Assembly: GCA_013397115.1 (NCBI GenBank)
Contig: VWZW01002445.1
Coordinates: forward strand, 1,279,141-1,343,140
DNA length: 64,000 nt
Reading direction: 5' to 3'
Source: Edolisoma coerulescens
Lineage: Eukaryota; Chordata; Aves; Passeriformes; Campephagidae
Below, one piece after another: positions 36,844 through 47,000 of the stretch (its first letter is position 1; every line of letters starts with the position of its first letter). The notes under the pieces were generated by a model. The model saw nothing but the letters and a program-made list of their open reading frames with translations, had not been told where the DNA came from and searched no databases. A program made the position numbers and the translations under genes.

Positions 36844-39451
36844 GTGAGTTCATTTTTTGTTTAAATCAGTTCTACGTCCAATAAAGATATATCAAATGAA
36901 GGCTCATTGGAAGTGTGGGTTGAAGTTGCAGGTGTTCTGCATTTTGAAAAGCTGCAGTGATACAGGTCACACACAAAACCTATAGGTAGCTGCAATTTAG
37001 CTCATAATTTTTAGAGGTGACTAGAAATTCCACCAGGAGATGACAGTCACATCAGAAAAGGCAGTAATGTTTTTAAGATCACACTGATTTCCTCCTCCCC
37101 TGCCCCCATTTATGAGTAGCTCTCTGGCTGAGGTCAGAGCCTGCACATCAGAGCAGACTAAAAAGATTGTGTGAGCATCGAGTCACCTCAGTGCACTTGG
37201 ACAACTTCAAAAGCAGTTTAAACTAACTCAGCTAACTCTGCACACTTAGGGATAAGATGCATTCAGCTTTCTGTGCACTGAGCCATTGTCCACATTGCCC
37301 ACACAGCACCTTGGGGAAAGCCCTGGAGTGGTGTTGCTGTTTCCACAATGATCTTCCTGTTATGGCTTCCACTTTTGGTAGTCTTTCCTTTGAGCTGCGA
37401 GGGCAATGCCTGAAAAATCAGGTAACTTCCCAGTGTTTTAAAGTGGATGAAGTCACTACTTAGTCTGACATTACTGTCTTACTACTTAGATTTAGAAATC
37501 CAAAACAGACAAAGTGGATGAAAAATAACTTCAAAGCAAAACAAAAAAGGAACAGAAAAGAGCCTTGTCACTTTTTGAGTTAGGTGAATGCATTCAGTAG
37601 CAAAGTTAAAGGAATTGTGAAAGAACTTTTTGCATGTTGTGGCAACAGTAGTCAAATTCAATTGTCCACAGGAATTCCAGATTACTGAGTGTTCATGCTG
37701 CTGCAGTTGTTCTCCTGACTATTCACAAATCCTGTCTGAAGCTTATTTTATATGGCCATGAACACAGGAACTCGAACACCTGCTCTCTTTTTGTCCTGGG
37801 AATCGGATCAATACATCCCTGTCATTTCAGTGGTGTTCAGGGTCTTCTCCCCTTGGCAGTGTGTAACTACAGATCTGTTACTCAGCCACTGCAGCTGACA
37901 GGAGCTTGCTTGCTGCTAGATAAGCTTCCATGCTGATTCAGGTTTTATGCAAAATGCATGAATGTTCAGTGTCTCATGGGAGGTTTGGATTCTCTTCTAA
38001 TACTTCCTAATAATGTTTATCTAATGCAGTGTCTAAATAAACCATTAAATGTGGATTCTTGCTTTCCAAGTCCATTAAGGGTTTCATGGATAGAGGATTT
38101 AGCAAATCATGTATCCCCAATAGTCATTCCGTTAGAAAGATTTCAGATGAAGCTTTTATTTAATAAGAAACAAAATAATTGGAAAAAGAAGAATGCTACA
38201 GTTTTTTATTGTAATAAGATTTTATATCATCATCTACTGGTTTTGGTGTTACAGATTAAATTTGCATCAGACAATACTCACCAAGGGCCCTCTGTTGAAA
38301 GGCTTAGATTTACTGCCTGGATGAATGCTCAGCAGTGCCTACCCAGGCCAACGAGAGCATATAAGCCAGGAACAACTGTAGAATCATAAAATATTTTTAG
38401 GCTGGAAGGGACTTCTTGGAGGTCATCTGCTCCAACTCTCTTCCCTCCTACAGCAGAGCTAACTCATATCCGGCTACCAGGGCCTTGTCCACTTGAGTAT
38501 CTCCCAAGATGGCTATTCCACAATACCTGTGTACCTGTTTGATTACTCACAATGTGGGTTGGGTTTTTTTTCCTAATATCTAATTGAAATTTCTTCTAGC
38601 TTGTGTTTGTTCCTTCTTGTCCTGTCGTTGCTCACCTCTTAGAAAAGTGGTGTTAACCTTATTGGCAGCGACAGCTTAATTTGATTCAGTTACCAGCACA
38701 AAACACTCTGGTGTTGTCGTTAAGACCATGGTGAATATTGTCTGTTTTGAACAACATGCAGTGATTACCAGGAATTGAAGCACTAGTGCTGAATTGGACT
38801 TTATCTGTACGACTGAAATAAATCTAGCTTGCTATAGAAGGCTTATTCTGCTATCAATTTCTGACAAAGCAGTAATATGACAGTGCGGTTGCCGTCACTG
38901 TTATTTGCACTGACGAATATCTTCATTCATCAGTAGAGGAGCTCTGGAATTGGTAACCTTATCAATAGTGCTGTTTGGGAACATGTCTGGGCCTGCATTT
39001 GAATCCAGGTTTTCTCTGTAATCAAACAGAACTGTGTGCCATGTGGAGGTACAGGTGGGCTGTAGGGAATTCCTGGAACACAGCAGCAGGGCAGGAGTGT
39101 AAGCTCGAGCTCACATTGTCCCACAGATGATCTCTCAGGCTTTAAAAGCAGCAAGTATTAGATTGGTGGCAAATCATTACTGAGGCAGTATAATGAGGAA
39201 TTCATAAAAAACCTTGAAATATGTCATGTTTTGTCTGCTCCTAGGCCCATATTTCTATGCATAACATAAGCTTACTTTTACACAGTGTTGCCTGCGATGG
39301 CCACACAAGTACAAGGAGGTGAGAGTGTGCCATTTTAGTCACATTGCTATTTTCCTTTTTCCCAAGTCCCATAACTATTTTTTTTCCTTAAAAATGCCAG
39401 TGCTCTCAAATATATTTTTTTCCTAATCTATTTTTTCCCCTCTCTTTACAG
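36844..39451 (+). other. CMTM8: CMTM8 intron 3 (2.6 kb)
   Basis: Bounded by GTGAGT and a long pyrimidine tract ending CTCTTTACAG. Contains the reverse-oriented CR1 fragment at ~38380. A 143-codon ATG-started frame at 37958-38389 runs through AT-rich DNA into the CR1 edge and is judged fortuitous. Nothing else is recognised. Confidence 0.85.
38379..38653 (-). mobile_element. CR1 LINE 3' fragment, reverse orientation
   Basis: On the + strand it opens with TAGAATCATAAAATATTTTT, the complement of the CR1 3'-terminal octamers (CATAGAAT). It continues with GGCTGGAAGGGACTTCTTGG, AGGTCATCTGCTCCAAC, CCAGGGCCTTGTCCACTTGAGT, ATCTCCCAAGATGGCTATTCC, a TTTTCCTAATATCTAATTG block and TTCTTGTCCTGTCGTTGCTCACC. 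This is the standard block order for the 3' UTR and 3' end of avian CR1 seen in reverse. It is ~275 bp long, 5'-truncated as usual, with a diverged middle part. Confidence 0.9.
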
Positions 39452-39535
39452 TTCTTTGCCTTTGTGGTTACCTCCTGCTATGCTGGAAATACATATTTTA
39501 GCTTTATATCCTGGCGATCACGAACTTTGCAGTAA
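39452..39535 (+). CDS. CMTM8: CMTM8 exon 4 (codons 154-180 and stop)
   Basis: Last coding exon: FFAFVVTSCYAGNTYFSF completes membrane helix 4, and the short cytoplasmic tail ISWRSRTLQ ends at TAA 39533-39535. The tail matches the mammalian end (WRSRT-x-Q) apart from conservative changes. Acceptor CTCTTTACAG|TTCTTT, phase 0. With exons 1-3 this gives an uninterrupted 180-residue protein without frameshift or stop, so the gene looks functional. Confidence 0.94.
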   Translation, partial: FFAFVVTSCYAGNTYFSFISWRSRTLQ

Positions 39536-39803
39536 ATGCTTCATTAAAGTGAATTCTGTAGTGTAAAGTACCTTGAGGATTATTCACCTTTGATAAAAGC
39601 TTGGAAGAGGGGTGAGGTATTGTTGAACATTTCTGTTAGAATTGACACAATATAAACTGAGATCAAATGATTATTTATAATAATGCCATCTTTAGATACA
39701 TTTAACCCTGACTTTGTACGATATAATGAAATTTCATACTGCTTCTTTTAAAATTAACATGGTATTTTTCTAGACATTGTATAGTTGTTACTACTAAACC
39801 TTT

Positions 39804-39809
39804 AATAAA
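39804..39809 (+). terminator. CMTM8: Proximal polyadenylation signal of CMTM8
   Basis: AATAAA 269 bases after the stop codon with a T/G-rich downstream segment, in the expected position for cleavage about 15-25 bases later. Confidence 0.55.
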
Positions 39810-39965
39810 TCTTACTCAATGTGCCACGTTTGTAAATGTAACTTTATAAATGTCGCAGGTATACTTTTGATACTGAATGCTACCAAAACTAAGATTGATA
39901 TTGTATCATCATTATGTATGAAAAGTGACATTGTGCAGAAAAAAAAAAACCCTGAAAGTTAAAAA

Positions 39966-39979
39966 AATAAATAAATAAA
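39966..39979 (+). terminator. CMTM8: Distal polyadenylation signal cluster of CMTM8
   Basis: Three overlapping AATAAA hexamers formed by an (AAAT)n run. They are usable as signals, but the run is also simple sequence, so the hexamers may be incidental. Confidence 0.4.
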
Positions 39980-39990
39980 TGATCCAACAG

Positions 39991-42900
39991 TGCATCTTTT
40001 GTAAACTGGGAGTAGAAGGTTGCTTTTTAAATTTCTTTTTCAGAGTATGATATATACCACTAAGAATTCAGACGATCCTGTCAGTGTGCATATTCCAACA
40101 GCTTCTCACATCACAAGGTTGCTTTTGGAACCTGTTACTGTAGGTCTGAAGCTCAAGTCTGAAGCTGAAGAAATGTGCCTGGAACACATTATCTTAACAG
40201 GTTGCTGAGATCCAACAGGCTCCAAAGCACGAGCCCAGACAACACCCCCTCACTGCTCGGTGCTTAACCTACTGGGGGTATCACAAATCTATGGCTAAAG
40301 GTAACACTTCTTGTTTCTCAGCAGACTGTGCTTGTTCAGGTTTTCTTCTCCTCAGATTAGGCCATTAATCTGTCTTATTAAAAATTGGGCTTTAAATCCT
40401 ATTAAATGATATAAAGATTAAATCCATAGAAGAACTGTCAAGAGACCAGTGCTAGAAACAAAGAATTTCCTGCCTCCTTTCCTGTCTACTGGTATCATCT
40501 GCAGCGTGTTAGTTTAACAAATGAAGTTGATGCTCATATTTAAATAACTTTGAGTCAAACAGAAGTATGACAGAATATGACTTTCAAAACAGATGCCTTT
40601 GAAAATAACTTTCAAATACAAATTACTTAAGGATTTTTTTCCAGGAATTATGTGGTGAGTGAAAGGTTGTGATTATTTTGTGATGTTATTTAAAGTTTTC
40701 CTCATTTAAAACTACTGGTGAACCTTTTATTCTTGGATTAAGAAGATTTGGGCTCCCTTCTAGTCTTCAAAAGCTTATTTGGTTGATAATATATGGCAGG
40801 AGAGAAACCTTACTGCTTAAAAAAACTTTTATTTCTCCTTGTAACTAAATGGTGTGTGGTTACTTACGTACGTGCCTTGCAGAAGATTTATCAGCAGAGA
40901 GCTAATTCCGTTCTCGATCACATGGTTTTTTCTTGATTATCTGTCAGTCATAAGATTTCAGTGTGAGGGAAGCCAAGATATTATTTTAAAACCTGTATTT
41001 GTCTGCAAATTGTATTTGGCCTGCACAACGTAGGTCAGACTGTCTGCTGCTTGCTAAATTTGTCCAGTTGTGAGAAGGGAGAATGGCTACCAACTCTGCA
41101 TTTTATCTACACAGATAAAATGTGCCATTAAAATCCTGTATGCTCTTTTCCATCGCTGGAAAAAAAAAAGGATCAAAGGCATTGAAATGATCCAAGTGTC
41201 AACTGATAAAATGTGACTAGAAATAGAGCCAGAATTAACATTTCATCAGTGATTTCTCATCAGTAAAAAATGCTTCAGTAGGAATAGAAATTCTTTCTTA
41301 ATTGATATCTGATGTTTCTATTTCAACTCCAAAGGATGTGAGTATGTTTGCACAAACATTTCAAGATTTTGTAGCTACTTTAGGTCTGGTCTAAACTCAT
41401 AACCCAGACATCATTTGTGGACAGAGGAAGTAAGAGGGAGTAGAGCTAAGAGGAAATTCTGTTTCATCCAGTTTACCTAAAACTGTCATGGCAACTGTGT
41501 GTTACATGTCAGAACAAGCCCTTTAACATAAGATAAAACCAGATAAGGAATCATTCTGGCAAAATATCTCTTGCTCTCTGAATCTTCAGTGCTGATCCTC
41601 AAGGGAAGGTCTGCAGAATGACTTCCAAAGACAAATCTGTGAGCTGAATCCTTAATTCTGAGTTTAAAAAAATACATACTAGGCAAAAATTTGCTTTGCA
41701 CTTGGCCTTGCTTTTTTTTTCTCCACAAACCATAAGTTACCTGCCTTGCTCTTTCCTTTTAGAAATATAATTATCTTACTTCCCATGCTCTTTCTCATCT
41801 GTCTCATTTCTCATCTGTTGCCCAGATACCAACTGTCTTGTTTTTCAAATGTTCTGAATATCTAGTTAAAATTGGAGGAATCGGCACAAGCTGAGCATTC
41901 CTTTTGAAATTTGCTCCTCCAGTTTCAGGCCTGAAGAAAGGCATAAGCACCCAAAAGGTTATCTTGCAGTGCACTAGTGTTAAATACTGATTTGCAAACT
42001 ATGAGTTAGTGCATTTGTATATTCTAATATTGATAAGGAAGATAAGCTAGCTATGGTTTATCACATAACAATTAAAACAAGGTTTGTATCCGCTGTAGGT
42101 TAGTAGTAAGATTGAAAGAAGCCTTAAAAGAACAACTGCTAAGTGATGAAGTCATTGGTGAAATTCTTAAAACAGATATTTAGAAGAATAAACAAACTGC
42201 TAATCAACTTGCAAAATGAAAGTATTTGACTTATAAATAACTTGTTTCAGACAAACAGTCTCTAAAAAATCTAAGTCACTACACAAGGGTACTTGATGTC
42301 AACTTACGGCCATTAATTTTCATTTATTAAGGAGTTGTCAGTACCTTTTTTCATCATCATACACGAGGCACTTAACAAGTCAAAGTAATTAGCATGAGAA
42401 CTATAATAAAAACTTCAAATGCAGTAGTGTTAGATGGACTTTGTCCCAGTGCTTCACAGAAGACCCCTGTATTGCTAGGTAGAAAATATGACTGTTATTC
42501 TACTTGTATTAATTTAAAGTTATTTCTGTTTCACTGGCCTGAACTTGGATCAGCAGGGCCCCAGTCACATACATGCTTTCAAAAGAAATAAAGAACTAAA
42601 GAAGCTGAACCAGCAGATAAAACCCCCGTATTTCTTAATAGGAAATGAAGCAGTTACTGGAACCTTCCTCCACAGGACTTACAGAAACCTATAGTCATGC
42701 ATGCTTCTGCAGAAGAGAAAAAAAAAAGCAGCTGTTCCAAAACAGAACAAATTCTTTATTTCTCAGCAGCTAGCATTTTCCTCTTGTGGCAGTAGCTGGT
42801 GTTGTAGCTTTGATATCTAATGACATGAGATAAAATGTGGTGGGACAGGTAATACCTTTTATTGCAACTACAAGCAGGCTTAATAGAAGTCCAGAACTAC

Positions 42901-43420
42901 GTACTGCTTAATCTAGTACGGACCATTGCCCACACTGGCAAACCTGTTTTGCTCAAGTAAACTGCTTATGCTACGGCCTTATGTGTGCTTGGGGTCATCT
43001 AGGCTTATGTGTTTTCCCTCCTAGGACAATTTTAGTTGCTGAAGGAACTATTAAATACTAAATATGAACAGAAAGTGCATCATAACTGCAGAACAAAGCA
43101 GCAGAAGATGGGGTTACTACTCCAGTGAGTACAGAAGTAGCATATGCCCAGCTCAGAGGCCCGCTATTACCTCGCTTGTCAGAAAGCAGAACAAGTTATT
43201 TTTAAACTTGAGGAAATACATAGCTTCCTTTGCTGCTTTTTGGTAGTATCACTGCATGATTTAATTCAAACACTGGGCCTGAGACATCTGGACAGTCATT
43301 ACAGTTTTACCAGTTGCTGCCCATTCAATGCAACCCATGCATAAAAACCAATGCAGGTTTTTATCTTTTATGAGATCGAGAATCAGAGGATTCGGGGGAG
43401 TGGGAGGGTGGCAAGAATGA
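39991..43420. other. CMTM8-CMTM7 intergenic region
   Basis: About 3.4 kb of AT-rich DNA between the CMTM8 3' end and the CMTM7 CpG island. No exon-like frame is recognised on either strand. It contains an old dispersed-repeat fragment at ~42801. A CTGAAGAAAGGCATAAGCAC word at ~41932 may be another piece of the same old repeat family in the opposite direction. Confidence 0.6.
42801..42870 (+). mobile_element. Old dispersed-repeat fragment
   Basis: Begins GTTGTAGCTTTGATATC, continues AGATAAAATGTGGTGGGACA and GGTAATACCTTTTATTGCAAC. It shares two blocks with the fragment at 35208 and follows the same order as an amniote interspersed repeat with a GGTAATA-x-CTTTTATTGG core. The family name is not certain. 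Confidence 0.4.
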
Positions 43421-43830
43421 GTGCCGTGGGGGAAGACGCTGTTTGCAGCTGTACCTCCACAGCGAAGCACCGGAATAGGTCCCCTCCCAGCGCATCGCCG
43501 ACAAACTTTGACGCGCTGCGGGGTTTGTCACTGTCCCCGCCGACCTGCTCCCCGCTGCGGCGGCCGGCTCGTGCGGAGCTCCCTCCCGGCAGGGCGTCCC
43601 GCTCCCTGCTTGGACAGCCTCCCTTCGGCCTCCGTTTCCATGTAACCCAGCTGCACAGGGGGTCCGGCCGGCCGGCTGTCCCGCTGCGGCCGCCGCTCCG
43701 GCACGGCGCGGCGGGAGCGTCCCTGCGCGGCTCCCGCTCCCGGCTGTCCCGGACCCCGCTGCTCGGGCTGGGAGCGGCAGCGTCTCCCCCGCGGCAGGGG
43801 AAACCCCCGCGGCTCCCCTCGGCCTCCCCC

Positions 43831-43831
43831 N
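43831..43831. other. Ambiguous base (N)
   Basis: Single undetermined base in the C-rich 5' flank of CMTM7 (CCTCCCCC N TCCTCG). It is in presumed 5' UTR or promoter and does not affect the coding sequence. Probably a sequencing difficulty in GC-rich DNA. Confidence 0.95.
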
Positions 43832-43877
43832 TCCTCGTGCCGGGCCGGGCAGCGGCGAGGGCAGCGCGGACGCAGCC

Positions 43878-44039
43878 ATGTCGCACGGAGCGCGAGTGAT
43901 CCGCACTGGGGTGAGCAGCGGGGGCCCCGCGGCCCCGCCGCCCGTCACCGTCGCCTCCTCCTCGGCGGGCTCGGACGCGGAGCTCATGGACGGGGGCTAT
44001 TTCCGCTCCTGCGCCGGCATGCTGAAGGTGGCCCAAATG
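43878..44039 (+). CDS. CMTM7: CMTM7 exon 1 (codons 1-54; gene continues beyond window)
   Basis: First coding exon of CKLF-like MARVEL transmembrane domain-containing protein 7. In mammals it is described as a tumour-suppressor-like membrane protein acting on EGFR trafficking and as a partner in B-cell receptor signalling. The N-terminus MSHGARVIRTGVSSG matches mammalian CMTM7 (MSHGA...RT...SSG). A low-complexity Pro/Ala/Ser linker follows, then YFRSCAGMLKVAQM, corresponding to the mammalian LLKVAQM just before membrane helix 1. Start context is GCAGCCATGT. Donor CAAATG|GTAAGG, phase 0. The following exon, expected to encode the first MARVEL helices, was not found in the remaining 20 kb. Confidence 0.9.
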
Positions 44040-47000
44040 GTAAGGGGCGAGCGGGGCGGGGGACGCTGCCGGGGCTCCTGCTGGGGCCCTCGGAGCCCGC
44101 GGGAATCGCTGTCATCCCTGCGGGACGGGTCTTGTGGAGACGCGGCCGGAGGGCGCCGTCGGGCAGTGCTGGGGCCGCGGCTCCGGGCGGGTTTGGCCCC
44201 TCGGCTCTCGCAGCTCCCAGCAGGACGAAAAGCCCCCGTTCCTCTGGCAGAGCGGAGCGTTGCCTTCTGTCGGAAGCTGCTTTTGCGTCTTCCTAATGCA
44301 GCAATGAGCACTTCTGACCAGACGGACGTGCGTGAGCCCAAAGCAGCAGAGTTAACTTTTTGCCGTTAACAGCGATAGCACCGTAATGCGACGGCACATC
44401 GTGCTGCACTGGAGCACCTCATTCCGTAGCCTGAGTAAGTTTTTAGGAGAAATCGGGGCCGAGTGCCAGTGCCCACAGCGATCTGGTAAAGGTGGGCACC
44501 ACAACTGAGGCTCCAGCTCCAGCTAGCTCCGTGCCCTGTCAGAGACCTCCAGCAGTGACCCAGTGACACAGGGAGGGATGTGGGAGATGTAGGGCTGAAA
44601 TTCAAAAGCAGTCGATGGTGGAACGCTGCCAGGATTTGAGCCTTAACTCAGTGCATGAAATTCAGCTCCATGTAGATGTGGAGAGGATTAACAGATGGAT
44701 AAGCTCTTTCTCATTTTTATGGCACATAATTATCTGTGGGGTGATTTGTCAGGGTAATTAAAGTAGTGGCAGTTGTAAAGCCCAGGGAAGAGCATGAGAG
44801 ACATCAGGTACCGATACCTCCACACATACATTTTCATCCTGCAAAACCTTGTGCCTTGGCAGCGTTTTATCCTGGAGTTGTTGCCTTCATTTTTATTAGC
44901 CCCCAATGCCTTCTTCCCCCTGCATGTATTTGTCCAGTCATTTTTTAAAAGTTGTGTAGGTTGTTGTCAACCAGATTTCTAATTCTAAGTTAGGATTCAT
45001 TATGTTCTAAGTTACTGAGTAGTAATATCAAATCCTCAAGTTTCTCTGGAAAAGCTGCCCAGTTTCTTCCAGTTCATTATCAGTTGTCAGCTGCCCTTAG
45101 AAATGACCCTCAGTAGCAAGAGATGAAGTTGACCCTGACTGGTCATGGCTGCCTCCACCTGCTGAGCATCTGCCCTGCCCTCATGAGACCTCGAGAGTCG
45201 TCCCTCACTATGAATTCTGTGCAGTAGAAACACAGTTGTCTGCTGCCTTCTTCTGGCCTGGGTTGTTCCCAAACCATTGAGCGGACCTGGAGAACCTTTT
45301 CAGGGGAAAAGTGACATTGTTTTGAGCATCTGTCTACATTGCAACTGAACCTGTAGCCCTAAAACAGTAGACTTGTGCTCTGCTGATGAGCTGGAAGTCT
45401 ATTTGCTTTCACCACTGTGGAAAGAAGAGTTCCTTTTATGGACTAGAAATAACTAATCCTTTCTGCCCTCCATCCTGCCGTGGTGTCTCTACAGCTCTGA
45501 GGTGTGACTCCTAAAGCTACCACAGCATGGTTATTTGTGCTGTAATGTCAGTTTCTGGTGCACGTATTAAGTGCATGCATTCTTTACATGCTTTACATAT
45601 TTTCATTTGCTGGATGTAAATCTATGTAATTTCACATAATGCTTCACATACTTTGCATAAAGTCGTATTTTATCAGTGCCGTTAAGTGTAAAATTCATCC
45701 AAATTTAAGCAAGTGGCTTTCTGCAGTGACTTTAATAGAAGTTAAAATAATCTAAATTATTTTTCCTTTGCACTCAGCTTCACCTTCTTATATTTTTCTG
45801 CTTTCAGCTTGGCTGTAAACATCAGTAGGAGTTACATCAGGTATTCAAGGAACTTTGGGCAAATGGACTTCTGATATCACATATCACAATAGTGTCTTCT
45901 CAAATAATTCCATAAGAAAACCAAATGTTTGTGCTGTAGCATGTAGAAATAACCATAATACATTCGTTCTAGATTCACTCCTGCACCAAATAAAATAGGG
46001 AGAGCTAAATATATTTACAAGTCTCTTTTATCTCTTCTCAGACAGTGTTTATATCCACAGGCCCATTTGTATTAGCATTCAGTTCTCCTAGTACGAAATG
46101 TTGGCAGTAACTTTTTTTGTAAAGATTTCTTTATGCTAAATCTGTAAACGTTCCTGCACTAGTGTCGATGTGGCTGGTGGCTGTAGCCTTACTGAGAAGG
46201 AGAACCCTTATGCTGGCAAAGGGCAAAGGTGAGGCCTTTGGGTTAGATATATATCACACTAAATTGTGTACTGGGCCTCTGAGTGGTTGTGGTTGTGAAG
46301 AGGAAATGTTACAGGTTTTCTTCTCACTTTCTTCCTCAATCCCGTTTACCAAGAAGTAGAGGATGTGATACAGAGCAAGAAAGAAACATTTCATCATTTA
46401 TTGTAAAGTTAAGGGCTGTTTGCTGTGCTTGCAAGCTAAAAACCCCCAACGATTGTATGTATATGTGCGTGGCATAGTTCTAGTAGATGACAACAACATG
46501 CCATGGGAATCATAGGAAGGAAATAGAAGATAATGTTACAGCTGTTCTGCTGTGAGACAGAAGGACTAAAACTTAGGAATATTGAAGAGACTGTGCAGCC
46601 TGAATTGTTGGCAATTTTTGGATGTTACCTGTGCTTTTTCTTGAAATTCTGGGTGTTGCAGTGTCTAGCATAGAATGAAATTAAGAAGAAAAAAGTGTTT
46701 CTGGCCTGTAAGCCTACAGAAATTCCTTTCCTTTTTTTTGCTAGACAATTTCTTTAACCTTGCAGAATGGTTATAGCTTTGAAAAAACAGTGTATTTTAT
46801 GCATTGACTTCATGGCCTAGGGAATTGTCTATAAATATGTTGAAAATAAAAGGGAGGAGAAAACATAGTTATGCAGACTTGTGTATTTTGTGTGGCAGTA
46901 AGACAATTTGAAAGCTGCTTTTCCACGTGTGACTGTTACTGACCTTAGTGGGGGCTCTTTTCAAAATCTAGTCTCAACTGACACTCTGATTTTAACAGGA

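Larger units (their letters stand above)
39536..39990 (+). other. CMTM8: CMTM8 3' UTR
   Basis: AT-rich sequence following the stop codon. A canonical AATAAA lies at 39804-39809 with a GT-containing stretch (GTGCCACGTTTGTAAATG) just downstream. A second cluster of three overlapping AATAAA hexamers lies at 39966-39979, followed by TGCATCTTTTGTAAACTGGG. Either could set the 3' end, giving a UTR of about 290 or 460 bases. The true end cannot be fixed without transcript data. Confidence 0.65.
43430..44250. promoter_or_regulatory. CMTM7: CpG island promoter of CMTM7
   Basis: Dense CpG, GC-rich block of ~800 bp spanning the 5' UTR, first coding exon and the start of intron 1 of CMTM7, with sharp flanks of AT-rich DNA. 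No TATA box precedes the start codon. Long open frames in several phases on both strands here are artefacts of GC richness. An undetermined base (N) lies at 43831, 47 bases before the start codon. Confidence 0.8.

Noticed and set aside
37958..38389. 143-codon ATG-started frame in CMTM8 intron 3
   Set aside because: AT-rich, no recognisable domain, and it ends by running to the edge of a CR1 fragment. Not supported as a gene.
43351..44369. Open frames of 163-217 codons on both strands around CMTM7 exon 1
   Set aside because: Same cause: GC-rich, stop-poor sequence. Only 43878-44039 matches CMTM7.
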